Assembly: GCA_017412585.1 (NCBI GenBank)
Contig: JAFPXK010000024.1
Span: 1-64,000, forward strand
Reading direction: 5' to 3'
DNA: 64,000 nt
Origin: Oscillospiraceae bacterium
GTDB lineage: Bacteria; Bacillota; Clostridia; Oscillospirales; Oscillospiraceae
Translations under genes and position numbers: made by a program
The notes under the pieces: model-generated
What the model was told of the DNA's origin: nothing
What the model saw: only the letters and a program-made list of their open reading frames with translations
The model's database searches: none
Part shown: in pieces, positions 25,629 through 34,234 of the stretch
Layout of the letters: every line of letters begins with the position of its first letter
Numbering within the stretch: position 1 is the first letter of the stretch

Positions 25629-27581
25629 TTACTCAGCGTCCTCGGCCGCATCGGCAGCGGGAGTCAGCAGAGCGCGGATGGACAGGGAGATCTTCTGCTT
25701 CTCCTCGTCCACAGCGGTGATCTTGGCGTCCACCATCTGGCCCTCAGACAGCACGTCGCCGGGCTTCTCGATGCGGCGATCGGCGATCTGGGAGATGTGG
25801 ATCAGGCCGTCCACACCGGGAACGATCTCGGCAAAGGCGCCGAAGGTCATCAGCTTGACGATACGCACGTTGGCCACGTCGCCCACCTTGTAAGTCTCCA
25901 TGAACTTATCCCAGGGGTTGGCGCTGCGGTCCTTGACGCCCAGGGAAATCTTGTGCTTCTCGGGGTCGAAGGAGATGACGTACACGTCCAGGGTGTCGCC
26001 CACAGAAACCACCTCGGCGGGGTTCTTGATGCGGGACCAGGACAGCTCGGAAATATGGACCATGCCATCCACGCCGCCGATGTCCACAAACACGCCGTAG
26101 CTGGTCATGGACTTGACGGTACCGGTGTAGTGCTTGCCCACCTCGATGTTGTTCCAGATCTCAGCCTGGGCAGCGGCACGGGCCTCGTAGGACACGGCCT
26201 TGATGGAGCCCACCACGCGGCGGCGGGCACGGTTGACCTCGGTGATGCGCAGGGAGACAGTCTTGCCGATCATCTCGCTGAGCTCAGCGCCACGGGGCAG
26301 GCCGCTCTGGGAAGCGGGCACGAACACACGGATACCCTTGACGTTGACGACGATACCGCCCTTGTTCTCCTCGGTGACCTTGCCCTCAACGGTGGTCTTG
26401 TCCTCGGCATACTGGGCGATATCCTCCCAGATCTTCACGGCGTCCAGGCGCTTCTTGGACAGCTTGGCATAGCCGTCCACGTCGTTGACGCGGATGACGA
26501 ACAGCTCGATCTCGTCGCCAACCTTGACGACGTCCTCAGGCTTCACGTTGGGGTCGGCGGACAGCTCTTCGATATCAATATAACCTGCCTGCTTAGTGCC
26601 GAGATCGACCTGCACTTCGGTGGGGCCGATGGCGGTCACAATACCGGTTACCTTATCTCCTGTATTTAAAGTTTTAAAGGATTTTTCCAGCATTTCTTCG
26701 AAGCTCTCTTCCATAGCTTCCGTGTTCTTGATTTCTTCGCTCATCGTTTTGTTTACCTCCTTAATAATGCCCGCAGGCGTGGAGGCTCCTGCTGTCAGCC
26801 CCGCCACCCTGCATCCTGCGAACCACTCCTTCCGCAAATCTGCCGCCGTCTCAATCTGATAGACCTTGGCACAGTGCATCCGGCACAGCTCGGTAAGGTG
26901 CTTGGTATTGGCGCTCTTGCCGTCACCCACCACTACCATAGCGTCCACTTGGGCGGCTATTTTTGCCGCCTCGGATTGACGCTTATGCGTAGCATTACAT
27001 ATTGTATCAAATAATTTGACATTTGTACACTGTTTTTTCAAAAAATTTGCGGAACTTTCCCAAACGGATCGAATGCAGGTGGTTTGGGCCACCACAGACA
27101 GGGGGATATCCCGCCTTGCGCTGTCTTGGGACAGCCATTCCCGGATGGCCTCCTGGCCTTCGAATATGAGGCTGCGGGCGGAATAGCTGGCCACGCCCAT
27201 CACCTCCGGGTGCTGGGGCTCGCCAATGATGACAGGCGTACGTCCCTCCCGGTCCGCCTGGGCCACCAGGGCCTGAATGTGCATCACGTTGGGGCAGGTG
27301 GCGTTCACCTGCTCCACACCCATTTCCGTGAGCCGCTCCAGCGTTTCATGCCGCTCGCCGTGGGCGCGGATCAGCACCGTATCCCCGGGACGGATCTCCT
27401 CTGCCAAGGTCACCTGCCGGGCGCCCTTGGCGGCTAAATCCCGTACCACATTGGCGTTGTGCACGATGCTGCCCAGCATCACGCAGCCGCCCTTTTCCGC
27501 GGCTACCTGCTCCGCCAGCTTCACTGCCCGCTCCACGCCGTAGCAAAAGCCGGCGCTGCCGGCCAGAATCACCTTCATCAC
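25629..27581 (-). CDS. ispH-rpsA: Fused IspH (HMBPP reductase) - ribosomal protein S1
   Basis: 650 residues. Residues 1-279 are IspH, a [4Fe-4S] enzyme making IPP and DMAPP. The cluster ligands are Cys 13 (GFCYGV), Cys 96 (NATCPNV) and Cys 195 (TICNATHKRQ), with His in GEPQHPEV. From about residue 280 four S1 OB-fold repeats follow (for example YGVFVDIGGVDGMVHISELSW and FGAFAEIVPGVDGLIHISQIA), ending in an acidic tail. This fusion is known in clostridia. A well-placed ribosome site and ATG sit exactly at the domain junction (see 26742-26762). It overlaps plsC by four bases and ends a twelve-gene run. Confidence 0.95.
   Translation of the reverse strand: MMKVILAGSAGFCYGVERAVKLAEQVAAEKGGCVMLGSIVHNANVVRDLAAKGARQVTLAEEIRPGDTVLIRAHGERHETLERLTEMGVEQVNATCPNVMHIQALVAQADREGRTPVIIGEPQHPEVMGVASYSARSLIFEGQEAIREWLSQDSARRDIPLSVVAQTTCIRSVWESSANFLKKQCTNVKLFDTICNATHKRQSEAAKIAAQVDAMVVVGDGKSANTKHLTELCRMHCAKVYQIETAADLRKEWFAGCRVAGLTAGASTPAGIIKEVNKTMSEEIKNTEAMEESFEEMLEKSFKTLNTGDKVTGIVTAIGPTEVQVDLGTKQAGYIDIEELSADPNVKPEDVVKVGDEIELFVIRVNDVDGYAKLSKKRLDAVKIWEDIAQYAEDKTTVEGKVTEENKGGIVVNVKGIRVFVPASQSGLPRGAELSEMIGKTVSLRITEVNRARRRVVGSIKAVSYEARAAAQAEIWNNIEVGKHYTGTVKSMTSYGVFVDIGGVDGMVHISELSWSRIKNPAEVVSVGDTLDVYVISFDPEKHKISLGVKDRSANPWDKFMETYKVGDVANVRIVKLMTFGAFAEIVPGVDGLIHISQIADRRIEKPGDVLSEGQMVDAKITAVDEEKQKISLSIRALLTPAADAAEDAE
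26742..26762 (-). promoter_or_regulatory. Internal ribosome-binding site and ATG at the IspH/S1 junction
   Basis: On the minus strand, AAGGAGGT is followed about ten bases later by ATG (26744-26742), in frame with the S1 half (MSEEIKN). A complete Shine-Dalgarno inside a fused gene suggests separate production of an S1-only protein of about 371 residues. Confidence 0.6.
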
Positions 27582-28177
27582 ATGCCTCCCAGCGCGTAGC
27601 TTTGGCGCATCACCTCGTCCACGTTGGCCTGCATCTCCTCCGCAGTGCCCTTGCGCCCGGTATACACCGGGTCAAAAGGCTTGCCGAAAATCACCTTCGT
27701 CTTGCGGAACAGCCGCTTTTTTGTGCCGATGAACACCGGCATCATGGGCACGCCGCCACGGACGGCGATCACCGCCGCGCCGCTTTTGGGCTGCACCTGC
27801 CCCTTCGCCTTCACACGGGTTCCCTCCGGGAACAGCAGCAGCGTAAAGCCTTCGTTCAGACTCTTGATAGAGGTTTTTACCGCGTTGATGTCGGAGTTGC
27901 CCCTGTCCACAGGAAACACGCCGATGGCGGTGAGAAACGGCCCGATCAGCGGAATGCGAAACAGCTGCTTTTTTGCCATGATCCGCAGCGGAAACGTCTT
28001 CGGCAGCGCCATAATCACCTGAATGGGGTCCCAGGCGCTGGAATGGTTGCCGCACATCAGCACCGGCCCCTCCGGCAGGTTCTCCGCCCCGATGACCTCC
28101 ACCGGGTGGAAAAGGCTGAAAATAGGATAGAGAATATTGTGGGTAATGCGATAGGCTTTGGCAAAGGGATTCGTCAC
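27578..28177 (-). CDS. plsC: Lysophospholipid acyltransferase (1-acylglycerol-3-phosphate acyltransferase)
   Basis: A 199-residue PlsC-family enzyme adding the second acyl chain in phosphatidic acid synthesis. The acyltransferase signature is CGNHSSAWDP (H-x4-D), with LFPEGTR and VPVDRGN-like (FPVDRGN) blocks downstream. A short hydrophobic N-terminus may contact the membrane. ATGA-type overlaps link it to cmk upstream and to the IspH-S1 gene downstream. The cmk-plsC-ispH order is a known clostridial arrangement. Confidence 0.93.
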   Translation of the reverse strand: MTNPFAKAYRITHNILYPIFSLFHPVEVIGAENLPEGPVLMCGNHSSAWDPIQVIMALPKTFPLRIMAKKQLFRIPLIGPFLTAIGVFPVDRGNSDINAVKTSIKSLNEGFTLLLFPEGTRVKAKGQVQPKSGAAVIAVRGGVPMMPVFIGTKKRLFRKTKVIFGKPFDPVYTGRKGTAEEMQANVDEVMRQSYALGGM

Positions 28178-28854
28178 TGTCCAACACTTCCTTTGATGAC
28201 GTCCAGCAGCAAATTGCGGCTGCCGTCGAAGTCCAGGTCACTGGTGTCAATCATGATGGCGTCATCGGCAGGCCGCAGAGGGGCCGTCTCCCGGTGGGAG
28301 TCCTGATAGTCCCGCTGCTCCATCTCCTGCAGCACTTCTTCATAGGGCTTGGGGGTGCCCCGCTGCGCCAGCTCCTTCACCCTTCGCTGCGCCCGCACCT
28401 TCACGTCGGCAAAGAGAAAAATTTTCACGTCGGCGTCCGGCAGCACCACCGTGCCAATGTCCCGCCCGTCCATGATCACGCTCTTTTCCCGGGCAATGGA
28501 GCGCTGCATCTCCATCAGGAACTGCCGCACCTGGGGAATGGCGGACACGTGGGAGGCGTACATGCTGATCTCCGGCAGGCGGATGTCCGCGGAAACGTCC
28601 CGCCCGCCCAGATACATGTGCTGGGTGCCGTCGTCAGAGTAATCCATATCAATATGTATCTCCGGCAGCGCGGCGATCACCGCCGCGGCGTCCTGGGGGT
28701 CGATACCCTTTTCCCGGATATGGAGGCCGATGGAGCGGTACATCGCCCCGGTGTCCACGTACACAATGCCAAGTTCCTTGGCAATCGCCTTGGCCAGCGT
28801 GCTTTTACCGGCGCCGCTGGGGCCGTCCACCGCCACGGAATAAATCTTATTCAT
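28174..28854 (-). CDS. cmk: Cytidylate kinase
   Basis: 226 residues of canonical (d)CMP kinase. SVAVDGPSGAGKSTLAKAIA holds the P-loop; YVDTGAMYRSIG and MDGRDIGTVVLPDADVKIFL are diagnostic. It phosphorylates CMP and dCMP with ATP. It overlaps plsC by four bases. This is the true cmk, in contrast to the cytidylate kinase-like protein at 11516. Confidence 0.96.
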   Translation of the reverse strand: MNKIYSVAVDGPSGAGKSTLAKAIAKELGIVYVDTGAMYRSIGLHIREKGIDPQDAAAVIAALPEIHIDMDYSDDGTQHMYLGGRDVSADIRLPEISMYASHVSAIPQVRQFLMEMQRSIAREKSVIMDGRDIGTVVLPDADVKIFLFADVKVRAQRRVKELAQRGTPKPYEEVLQEMEQRDYQDSHRETAPLRPADDAIMIDTSDLDFDGSRNLLLDVIKGSVGQ

Positions 28855-28855
28855 G

Positions 28856-30100
28856 TCAAACGCTCTCCTTTATCTGCTGTGCGGCGCTCTCCCCGGCAAG
28901 ATGCCCGGTGGCCCAGGCGATCTGCAGGTTAAAGCCGCCGGTATAGGCGTCCACGTCCAGCACCTCTCCGGCAAAATAGAGGCCGAAGACCAGCTTGGAC
29001 GCCATAGTGCCCGGCTGCACCTCCGACACCTTCACGCCGCCGGAGGTAACGATGGCCTCCGCCACGCCACGAGGGCCGGAAACGGGTATTTCAAAATGCT
29101 TTAACAGCTTCACCAGTGCCTGCCGCTGCTCCCGGGTGACGGAATTGACCTTAACGGTGCCGTCCATCCCCAGCCGGGACAGGATTACGTTCACCATGCT
29201 GTGGGGCACCAGGCCCGCCACGATCTTTTCAAAGTCCCGGTTGGGGCTCTCACCCATGTCCCGCAAAATGCGGCTGTCCAGCTTCTGCTCGTCCAGGGCG
29301 GGCTTCAGGTCCACCGCCAGGCGGTAGCTCTCCTTGTCCCAGTCCCGCAGATGGGCGCTGGCGCTGAGCACCAGCGGGCCGGACACGCCGAAATGGGTAA
29401 ACAGCATCTCGCCGAACTCCCGGAATACCGCTTTATTCTTTCTGTTATAGGCGGTTAATTCCACGTTTTTCAGCGCCAGGCCCTGCATTCTGCCACAGTC
29501 GGCGTCGGGGCTGACCAGGGGCACAAGAGACCCCCGGGGCGAAATCACGGTATGGCCCACCGCCTCCGCCATACGGTAGCCGTCGCCGGTGGAGCCGGTG
29601 CCGGGATAGCTGACGCCGCCGGTGGCAATCACCGCCGCAGCGCAGGGATAGGTCCCCTTCTCCCCTTTCACCGCCGACACAGCGCCGTCGGCCACAACAA
29701 TCTCCAAAGCCCGGTCGTGCACCCACGCCACACGGAGCTGATGGCACCGCCGCTTTAAGGCGTCGGAGATATCAAAGGCGCTGTCGGATACCGGGAACAC
29801 CCGGTTGCCCCGCTCCACCTTCAAGGGCACCCCCTGGCTCTCAAAAAAAGCCATGGTGTCGGCGGGAAGAAAGCGGGAAAAGGCGCTGTAAAGGAATCTG
29901 CCATTACGGGGGATATTGGCCATCAGGCCGTCTAAATCCGTCTGGTTGGTGACGTTGCACCGTCCCTTTCCGGTGATATTGATTTTTTTGCCCAGGCGCT
30001 CGTTAGGCTCTATGAGCTGCACCCTCGCGCCGTTCTCCGCAGCGGCCACCGCGGCCATAAGCCCCGCCGCACCGCCGCCGATGATCACGATATCAGTCAT
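28856..30100 (-). CDS. HI0933/BaiN-family flavoprotein
   Basis: 414 residues from ATG 30100. The N-terminus DIVIIGGGAAGLMAAVAAAE is a GxGxxG FAD-binding fold, followed by LGKKINITGKGRCNVTN, the HI0933/YhiN signature. GGVSYPGTGSTGDGY and, at the end, YTGGFNLQIAWATGHLAGE are typical. BaiN, a family member, is a bile-acid reductase, but most homologues have no assigned substrate. The start overlaps the rpiR-type gene by eight bases; the longer frame lies inside that gene. One base separates it from cmk. Confidence 0.9.
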   Translation of the reverse strand: MTDIVIIGGGAAGLMAAVAAAENGARVQLIEPNERLGKKINITGKGRCNVTNQTDLDGLMANIPRNGRFLYSAFSRFLPADTMAFFESQGVPLKVERGNRVFPVSDSAFDISDALKRRCHQLRVAWVHDRALEIVVADGAVSAVKGEKGTYPCAAAVIATGGVSYPGTGSTGDGYRMAEAVGHTVISPRGSLVPLVSPDADCGRMQGLALKNVELTAYNRKNKAVFREFGEMLFTHFGVSGPLVLSASAHLRDWDKESYRLAVDLKPALDEQKLDSRILRDMGESPNRDFEKIVAGLVPHSMVNVILSRLGMDGTVKVNSVTREQRQALVKLLKHFEIPVSGPRGVAEAIVTSGGVKVSEVQPGTMASKLVFGLYFAGEVLDVDAYTGGFNLQIAWATGHLAGESAAQQIKESV

Positions 30101-30959
30101 CTTCCGCCTTCCCGAAAATGTTGTATTTGGTCCATACCTTCTCCATTTCGGCAAAGGTATGGGAAACGTCGTCGCTGCGCTGGCGTCCAACCGCCACGAT
30201 CAAGGCGTTCAAAAGGCTCAGGGGCGCCGCCATGGAGTCGATAAAGGAAATGGCGTCGCAGCCCACCAGCAGCGCCGCTGAGGACAGCGGATACAGGGGC
30301 GACACCTTGCTGTCGGTAATGGCGATCACGTCCGCCCCGCGCTCCGAGGCCATCTCCACAGCGTGAATCACCATTTTGGAGTACCGGGGAAAGCTGATGC
30401 CCACCAGCACGTCCCCCGGCGCGATATGCACCAGCTGCTCGTAAATCTCTCCGGCAGCGGTGTTCTGCACATAGATGACGTTCTTAAATATCAGATGAAA
30501 ATAAAAGTTCAGATAACCCGCCAAAAAGGAGCTGGATCGGACGCCTAATATATAGATGTGTTCCGCTTTTTGCAGCTTGTCCACCACCCGGTCAAAGTCC
30601 TCACGGTCGATGCCGTTGATGGCGCTGCGGATGCTGTCGGCGTCCCGCTGCATCACGGAGCCCAGGATATCCGAGTCGTTGATTTGCTGTCGGGACACCT
30701 GGATGCGCTGAATGGAGGTGAGCTTGCCCCGGACAATCTCCTGCAGCGCCCGCTGCATCTCCGGGTAGCCCTCATAGCCCAGGTGGGAGGCAAACCGCAC
30801 CACCGTGGACTCGCTGACGTCGGCTGTCTCCGCCAGCCTGGCTGCCGTCATAAAGGCGGCCTTGTCGTAATTATCCAATATGTATTGGGCGATGCGCCTG
30901 TGTCCCTTGCTGAGATGGTCCATCTCGGCGCGAATGGTCTGCAATACGTTCTGCTTCAC
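30093..30959 (-). CDS. RpiR-family (HTH + SIS domain) regulator
   Basis: 288 residues from a GTG start at 30959 that overlaps the rluB stop (GTGA) and follows AGGGGGG. The N-terminal HTH_6 domain shows RRIAQYILDNYDKAAFMTAARLA and VSESTVVRFASHLGYEGY. The SIS domain (about 125-260, ILGVRSSSFLAGYLNFYF, GDVLVGISFPRYSK) usually senses sugar phosphates. The target is unknown and no sugar genes are adjacent; the position within this housekeeping run suggests a conserved role in clostridia. Confidence 0.9.
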   Translation of the reverse strand: MKQNVLQTIRAEMDHLSKGHRRIAQYILDNYDKAAFMTAARLAETADVSESTVVRFASHLGYEGYPEMQRALQEIVRGKLTSIQRIQVSRQQINDSDILGSVMQRDADSIRSAINGIDREDFDRVVDKLQKAEHIYILGVRSSSFLAGYLNFYFHLIFKNVIYVQNTAAGEIYEQLVHIAPGDVLVGISFPRYSKMVIHAVEMASERGADVIAITDSKVSPLYPLSSAALLVGCDAISFIDSMAAPLSLLNALIVAVGRQRSDDVSHTFAEMEKVWTKYNIFGKAEDD

Positions 30960-31696
30960 CGTCCATCGCCCCCCTTTGCCTCCTGTATCTCTTCCTCGGT
31001 AAGATAGCGCCACTGTCCGCAGGGCAAATCGCCCAACGACAGCTTGTCCTCCTGTATCCTGACCAGCCGCCGCACCGACAATCCCGCCTTGGCGCAAAGC
31101 CTGCGAATCTGCCGCTTGCGGCCCTGGTGAATGGTGATTTCCATTTCGGCGTCGCTGCCGTCGCGGCGTAATATCATCACCTGGGCGTGCATAACGCTCT
31201 CCCCGTCCAGATCGGTAATGGCCGCAATCCTGTCCTCACAGCCTTCCCACGCACCGCTGACGCTGACCCGGTACACCTTGTCCATTCGGTGGGAGGGGTG
31301 GGTCATCCGCTCCATAAAGGCGCCGTCGTTGGTCATCAGCAGCAGCCCCTCGGAGTCGCGGTCCAGCCGCCCCACCGGGTACACCTTCACGCCGCAGTCC
31401 GCCACCAGCTCCCCCACCAGGTGTTCGGCATGGTCATCTGCCATGGAGCAGGTGTATCCCCGGGGCTTATGGAGCATCAAATAGGTGTATTTCTCTGGCA
31501 AGGAAATCTCCTTGCCATCTACGGATATCACAGCGTTTTCCGCCGCACTCTGTCCCAGCGCCGCCACCTGTCCGTCCACGGTGACTCTCCCCTGCCGCAG
31601 CAGCGCCTCCGCGGCCCGGCGGGAGCACAGGCCGCTCCGGGCGATAATCTTCTGTATCCGTTCCGTTACGTTGCGCCCCCTTCTCCGAAGCCCCAT
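30956..31696 (-). CDS. rluB: Pseudouridine synthase, RluB/RsuA family
   Basis: About 246 residues. An S4 RNA-binding domain (RIQKIIARSGLCSRRAAEALL) is followed by the RsuA/RluB catalytic domain with VGRLDRDSEGLLLMTND (catalytic Asp) and HQGRKRQIRRL. Family members make pseudouridine in 23S (RluB, near 2605) or 16S (RsuA) rRNA. The start is uncertain: ATG 31696 overlaps dacF by 31 bases and has no clear ribosome site, but no other standard start precedes the S4 domain. RluB is likelier than RsuA from its place after scpAB and dacF. Confidence 0.9.
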   Translation of the reverse strand: MGLRRRGRNVTERIQKIIARSGLCSRRAAEALLRQGRVTVDGQVAALGQSAAENAVISVDGKEISLPEKYTYLMLHKPRGYTCSMADDHAEHLVGELVADCGVKVYPVGRLDRDSEGLLLMTNDGAFMERMTHPSHRMDKVYRVSVSGAWEGCEDRIAAITDLDGESVMHAQVMILRRDGSDAEMEITIHQGRKRQIRRLCAKAGLSVRRLVRIQEDKLSLGDLPCGQWRYLTEEEIQEAKGGDGR

Positions 31697-32439
31697 TCGT
31701 ACAATGCGGCGTGATCCGCCCAGTCGTTGCCGTCGCAGAGCGTCACCGCCACCAGCCGCCGTCCGTCCCGGACGCAGCAGCTCACCAGTGTCCGTCCCGC
31801 CGCCTTGGTGTATCCGGTTTTCAGCCCGATGCACCCCGGCAGCGTCTTTAACAGTTTATTGTGATTGCTCATGGTGCGGTCGCCCACGGTGACGCTTGTG
31901 GAGGAACAAAACCGCACAAATGCAGGGTCATTTACGGCATAGGCCGCCAAAATCGCCATATCCCGGGCGGTGGAGTAATGGTTTTCCCCGTCCAGCCCGT
32001 TGGGATTTTCAAAGGAGGTGTTCACCATCCCCAGCGCCCGAGCCTTCTCGTTCATTCGCTCCACAAAGGCGTCCAGCCCGCCGCAGTGATCGGCCAGGCA
32101 CAGCGCCGCGTCGTTGCCGCTGCAAAGCAGCAGTCCGTACAGCAGCTCCTCCACCGTCACCGTCTCGCCGGGCTGCAAATACATGGAGGACCCCTCCACC
32201 ATGTGGGAAGCAGTCACCTCCACCGTGTCCTGCAGTCGGGCGCAGTCCAATGCCACCAGCGCCGTCATGATCTTGGTAGTGCTGGCAATCAGCCGTCTCT
32301 CGTCTGAGCGGTGTTCGTACAACACCTCCCCGGTGTCGGCGTCCATCAAAACGGCAGCCCCGGCAGACGTTCCCACGCTGTCGGCAAGGCAAGGCACGAT
32401 CAACCCAACGATCATCAGCAAGCAAAGCGCACGTTTCAC
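31666..32439 (-). CDS. dacF: D-alanyl-D-alanine carboxypeptidase (DacF-like, S11)
   Basis: 257 residues from a GTG start (32439) preceded by GAGGTGA. A signal peptide (LCLLMIVGLIVPCLADS) exports it. Motifs: STTK (Ser 53, Lys 56), SGN (107-109) and KTG (207-209), all intact. Only the catalytic domain is present; the C-terminal beta domain and amphipathic anchor of longer DacF/DacA proteins are missing, so it may be free or loosely attached. Position near the gerW-scpB genes matches the sporulation-linked dacF of clostridia. It trims D-Ala from peptidoglycan. Confidence 0.9.
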   Translation of the reverse strand: MKRALCLLMIVGLIVPCLADSVGTSAGAAVLMDADTGEVLYEHRSDERRLIASTTKIMTALVALDCARLQDTVEVTASHMVEGSSMYLQPGETVTVEELLYGLLLCSGNDAALCLADHCGGLDAFVERMNEKARALGMVNTSFENPNGLDGENHYSTARDMAILAAYAVNDPAFVRFCSSTSVTVGDRTMSNHNKLLKTLPGCIGLKTGYTKAAGRTLVSCCVRDGRRLVAVTLCDGNDWADHAALYEWGFGEGGAT

Positions 32440-32471
32440 CGTCTATCACCTCGACGGTGCAGTGTATGCGC

Positions 32472-32870
32472 TTACAGGATGTCCTGTTCCTCTTTCTTAC
32501 GGTTGACAAAATTCTCCACCCGGTCCATCACCTCGGGCACAAGCTCAATGGCCCTGTCCAGAGTGGTCACAGCGGGGGTGCCCACCGGCAGCACACGGGT
32601 AATGCCGTCCTTCACCATCAGGAAGGAGACCGGCTCCACCTTCACGCCCGCCGCCGCGCCGCCGCCGAAGCGGTCGCCCGACTTGCCGTAGTCACCGCCG
32701 CCGCTGCCGAAGCCAAAGGTCATGCGGCTCACCGGAATCAGCGTCACGCCGTCGGCGGTGTGAATCGGCTCGCCCACGATGGTGTTGGAATCCACCATCT
32801 GGCGAATTTTATTGATGGATGCCTCCATAAGCTCCGTCAAGGACTGGTTCTTATTCTCCTGCTTGTCCAT
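32472..32870 (-). CDS. gerW: GerW/YtfJ-family sporulation protein
   Basis: About 132 residues. The GerW family is recognised by LMEASINKIRQMVDSNTIVG, the Gly-rich FGFGSGGGDYG block, GGGAAAGVKVEPVSFLMVKDG and the ending VPEVMDRVENFV. In Bacillus, YtfJ/GerW is a spore protein needed for L-alanine germination. ATG 32870 is chosen over an in-frame GTG three codons earlier because AAAGGGTGA is well placed for it. Confidence 0.92.
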   Translation of the reverse strand: MDKQENKNQSLTELMEASINKIRQMVDSNTIVGEPIHTADGVTLIPVSRMTFGFGSGGGDYGKSGDRFGGGAAAGVKVEPVSFLMVKDGITRVLPVGTPAVTTLDRAIELVPEVMDRVENFVNRKKEEQDIL

Positions 32871-32900
32871 AATGGTCACCCTTTCTCTATTGAAGTACTG

Positions 32901-33569
32901 TTAAGCGATTTTACTTTCCACCGCGCTTGTTTCTTTGCCTTTTTCGCCGGAAGCCTGCTTCTGCTGCTTCTGGAAGCGGATAAACCATCTGATCAGCGGC
33001 CCCGCGGCAGAGGCGCCGATGGCGAAGAAGTCGCCCACGCGGAAGAAGATGCCCACATCCCCCTCCGCACGTATTCTCTCCGCTGTAAAGTCCACTCCCA
33101 GGTGGATTTCCGGGTCCGGAAGCTGGGCCATCTGCTCCAGCCGGGGCATCACAGACCACATACCGCTGCAGGCGGCGCCGTACATCTCCGCCACCACGCA
33201 GGGGTCGTCGCCGCCAAAGATCACCGTCAGATGCAGCGGGTTAATGCGAATCCGCTTTCCCGTGGCGCGCAGCGCCCGCTGCACACTCTGCCACACCGCC
33301 TTCAGCAGCTCCCAGATGTCCCAAAAGCCCATCTTAGGACGCGACGCCTCCTTCTGCCGCTTGGCAGCGGCCGCCTTTTCCTGCTTTGGCTTCTCCGCCT
33401 TGGGCTTTTTCGGCTTACGCTCAGGCTTTGGAATAACAGCGATACTCTTGGGCCCGATTTTCACCGCCACTGCCAGGCTTTCGCCGAACTGCACCCGCAG
33501 GCCTACCCGCAGCCGGGAGACGCCAAACAGCGCCGCCAGCAATCCGCCGACAATATAAAGCGCCGTCAT
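32901..33569 (-). CDS. DUF2953 domain-containing membrane protein
   Basis: 222 residues. One N-terminal membrane segment (ALYIVGGLLAALFGV) is followed by a Lys/Pro-rich linker (KPERKPKKPKAEKPKQEK) and the DUF2953 domain, with AACSGMWSVMPRLEQM and DFTAERIRAEGDVGI. DUF2953 genes adjoin gerW in many spore-formers, suggesting a sporulation link, but the function is not known. It lies 38 bases after scpB. Confidence 0.85.
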   Translation of the reverse strand: MTALYIVGGLLAALFGVSRLRVGLRVQFGESLAVAVKIGPKSIAVIPKPERKPKKPKAEKPKQEKAAAAKRQKEASRPKMGFWDIWELLKAVWQSVQRALRATGKRIRINPLHLTVIFGGDDPCVVAEMYGAACSGMWSVMPRLEQMAQLPDPEIHLGVDFTAERIRAEGDVGIFFRVGDFFAIGASAAGPLIRWFIRFQKQQKQASGEKGKETSAVESKIA

Positions 33570-33607
33570 AGGCCTCCCCCCTCTCTCATGGCAGCGTCAC
33601 GCCGGTT

Positions 33608-34231
33608 TTACGCCTCGGTTTCCGCCTCCGCCGCTGCCTCCGAGGCAGCCTCAGCGCCGTCTGCACTTTGCAGCAGCGCCATATCCTCCAGCCGCATCTG
33701 GCCGTCCTCCGCCATGCCGGGCATCTCCGGCAGCTCGTCCAGGGAGTTCAGATGGAAGGCCCGCAAAAACGCCTGTGTGGTACGGTACAGACGGGGCCGT
33801 CCCGGCACCTGCAGCCGTCCGCACTCCTCTATGAGGTGCCGGTCCAGCAGCAGGCCAACCGTGTAGGAGCTGTCCACGCCGCGAATCTGGTCCACGTAAG
33901 CCCGGGTGGTGGGCTGATAGTAGGCGATGATGGTCAGCACCTCCAGCGCCGGCTGGGACAGCTTGGCAGGCTTGCGGATCTCAAAAGCCTTGCGGATGAT
34001 GTCGGCGTATTCCGGTGCCGAGCAGAGCTGATAGCTGTCGTCCATCCGCAGCAGGCGGATGCCCCGCCGTTCGTAGGCGTAATAGTCGCTCAGCCGCTGC
34101 AGCACCAGCTCCACCGTGGCCTTGTCCATATCCATGGCGATGCAGATGCGGTCAATGGCCACCGGCTCGCCGGAGGCAAAGAGGATGCCCTCGATGGCAG
34201 CCTCTATCTCTTTCATTTCCAGGTTTTCCAT
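33608..34231 (-). CDS. scpB: Segregation and condensation protein B
   Basis: A 207-residue winged-helix kleisin-interacting subunit of Smc-ScpAB. AAIEGILFASGEPVAIDRI, YYQPTTRAYVDQIRGVDS and CGRLQVPGRPRLYRTT are ScpB signatures. The C-terminus is Ala/Glu-rich. It lies three bases after scpA. The complex compacts and segregates the chromosome. Confidence 0.95.
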   Translation of the reverse strand: MENLEMKEIEAAIEGILFASGEPVAIDRICIAMDMDKATVELVLQRLSDYYAYERRGIRLLRMDDSYQLCSAPEYADIIRKAFEIRKPAKLSQPALEVLTIIAYYQPTTRAYVDQIRGVDSSYTVGLLLDRHLIEECGRLQVPGRPRLYRTTQAFLRAFHLNSLDELPEMPGMAEDGQMRLEDMALLQSADGAEAASEAAAEAETEA

Positions 34232-34234
34232 AGT

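Noticed and set aside
30956-31834. Longer start for rluB at 31834
   Set aside because: The extra N-terminal sequence lies inside dacF in another frame and has no homology to the S4 domain proteins.
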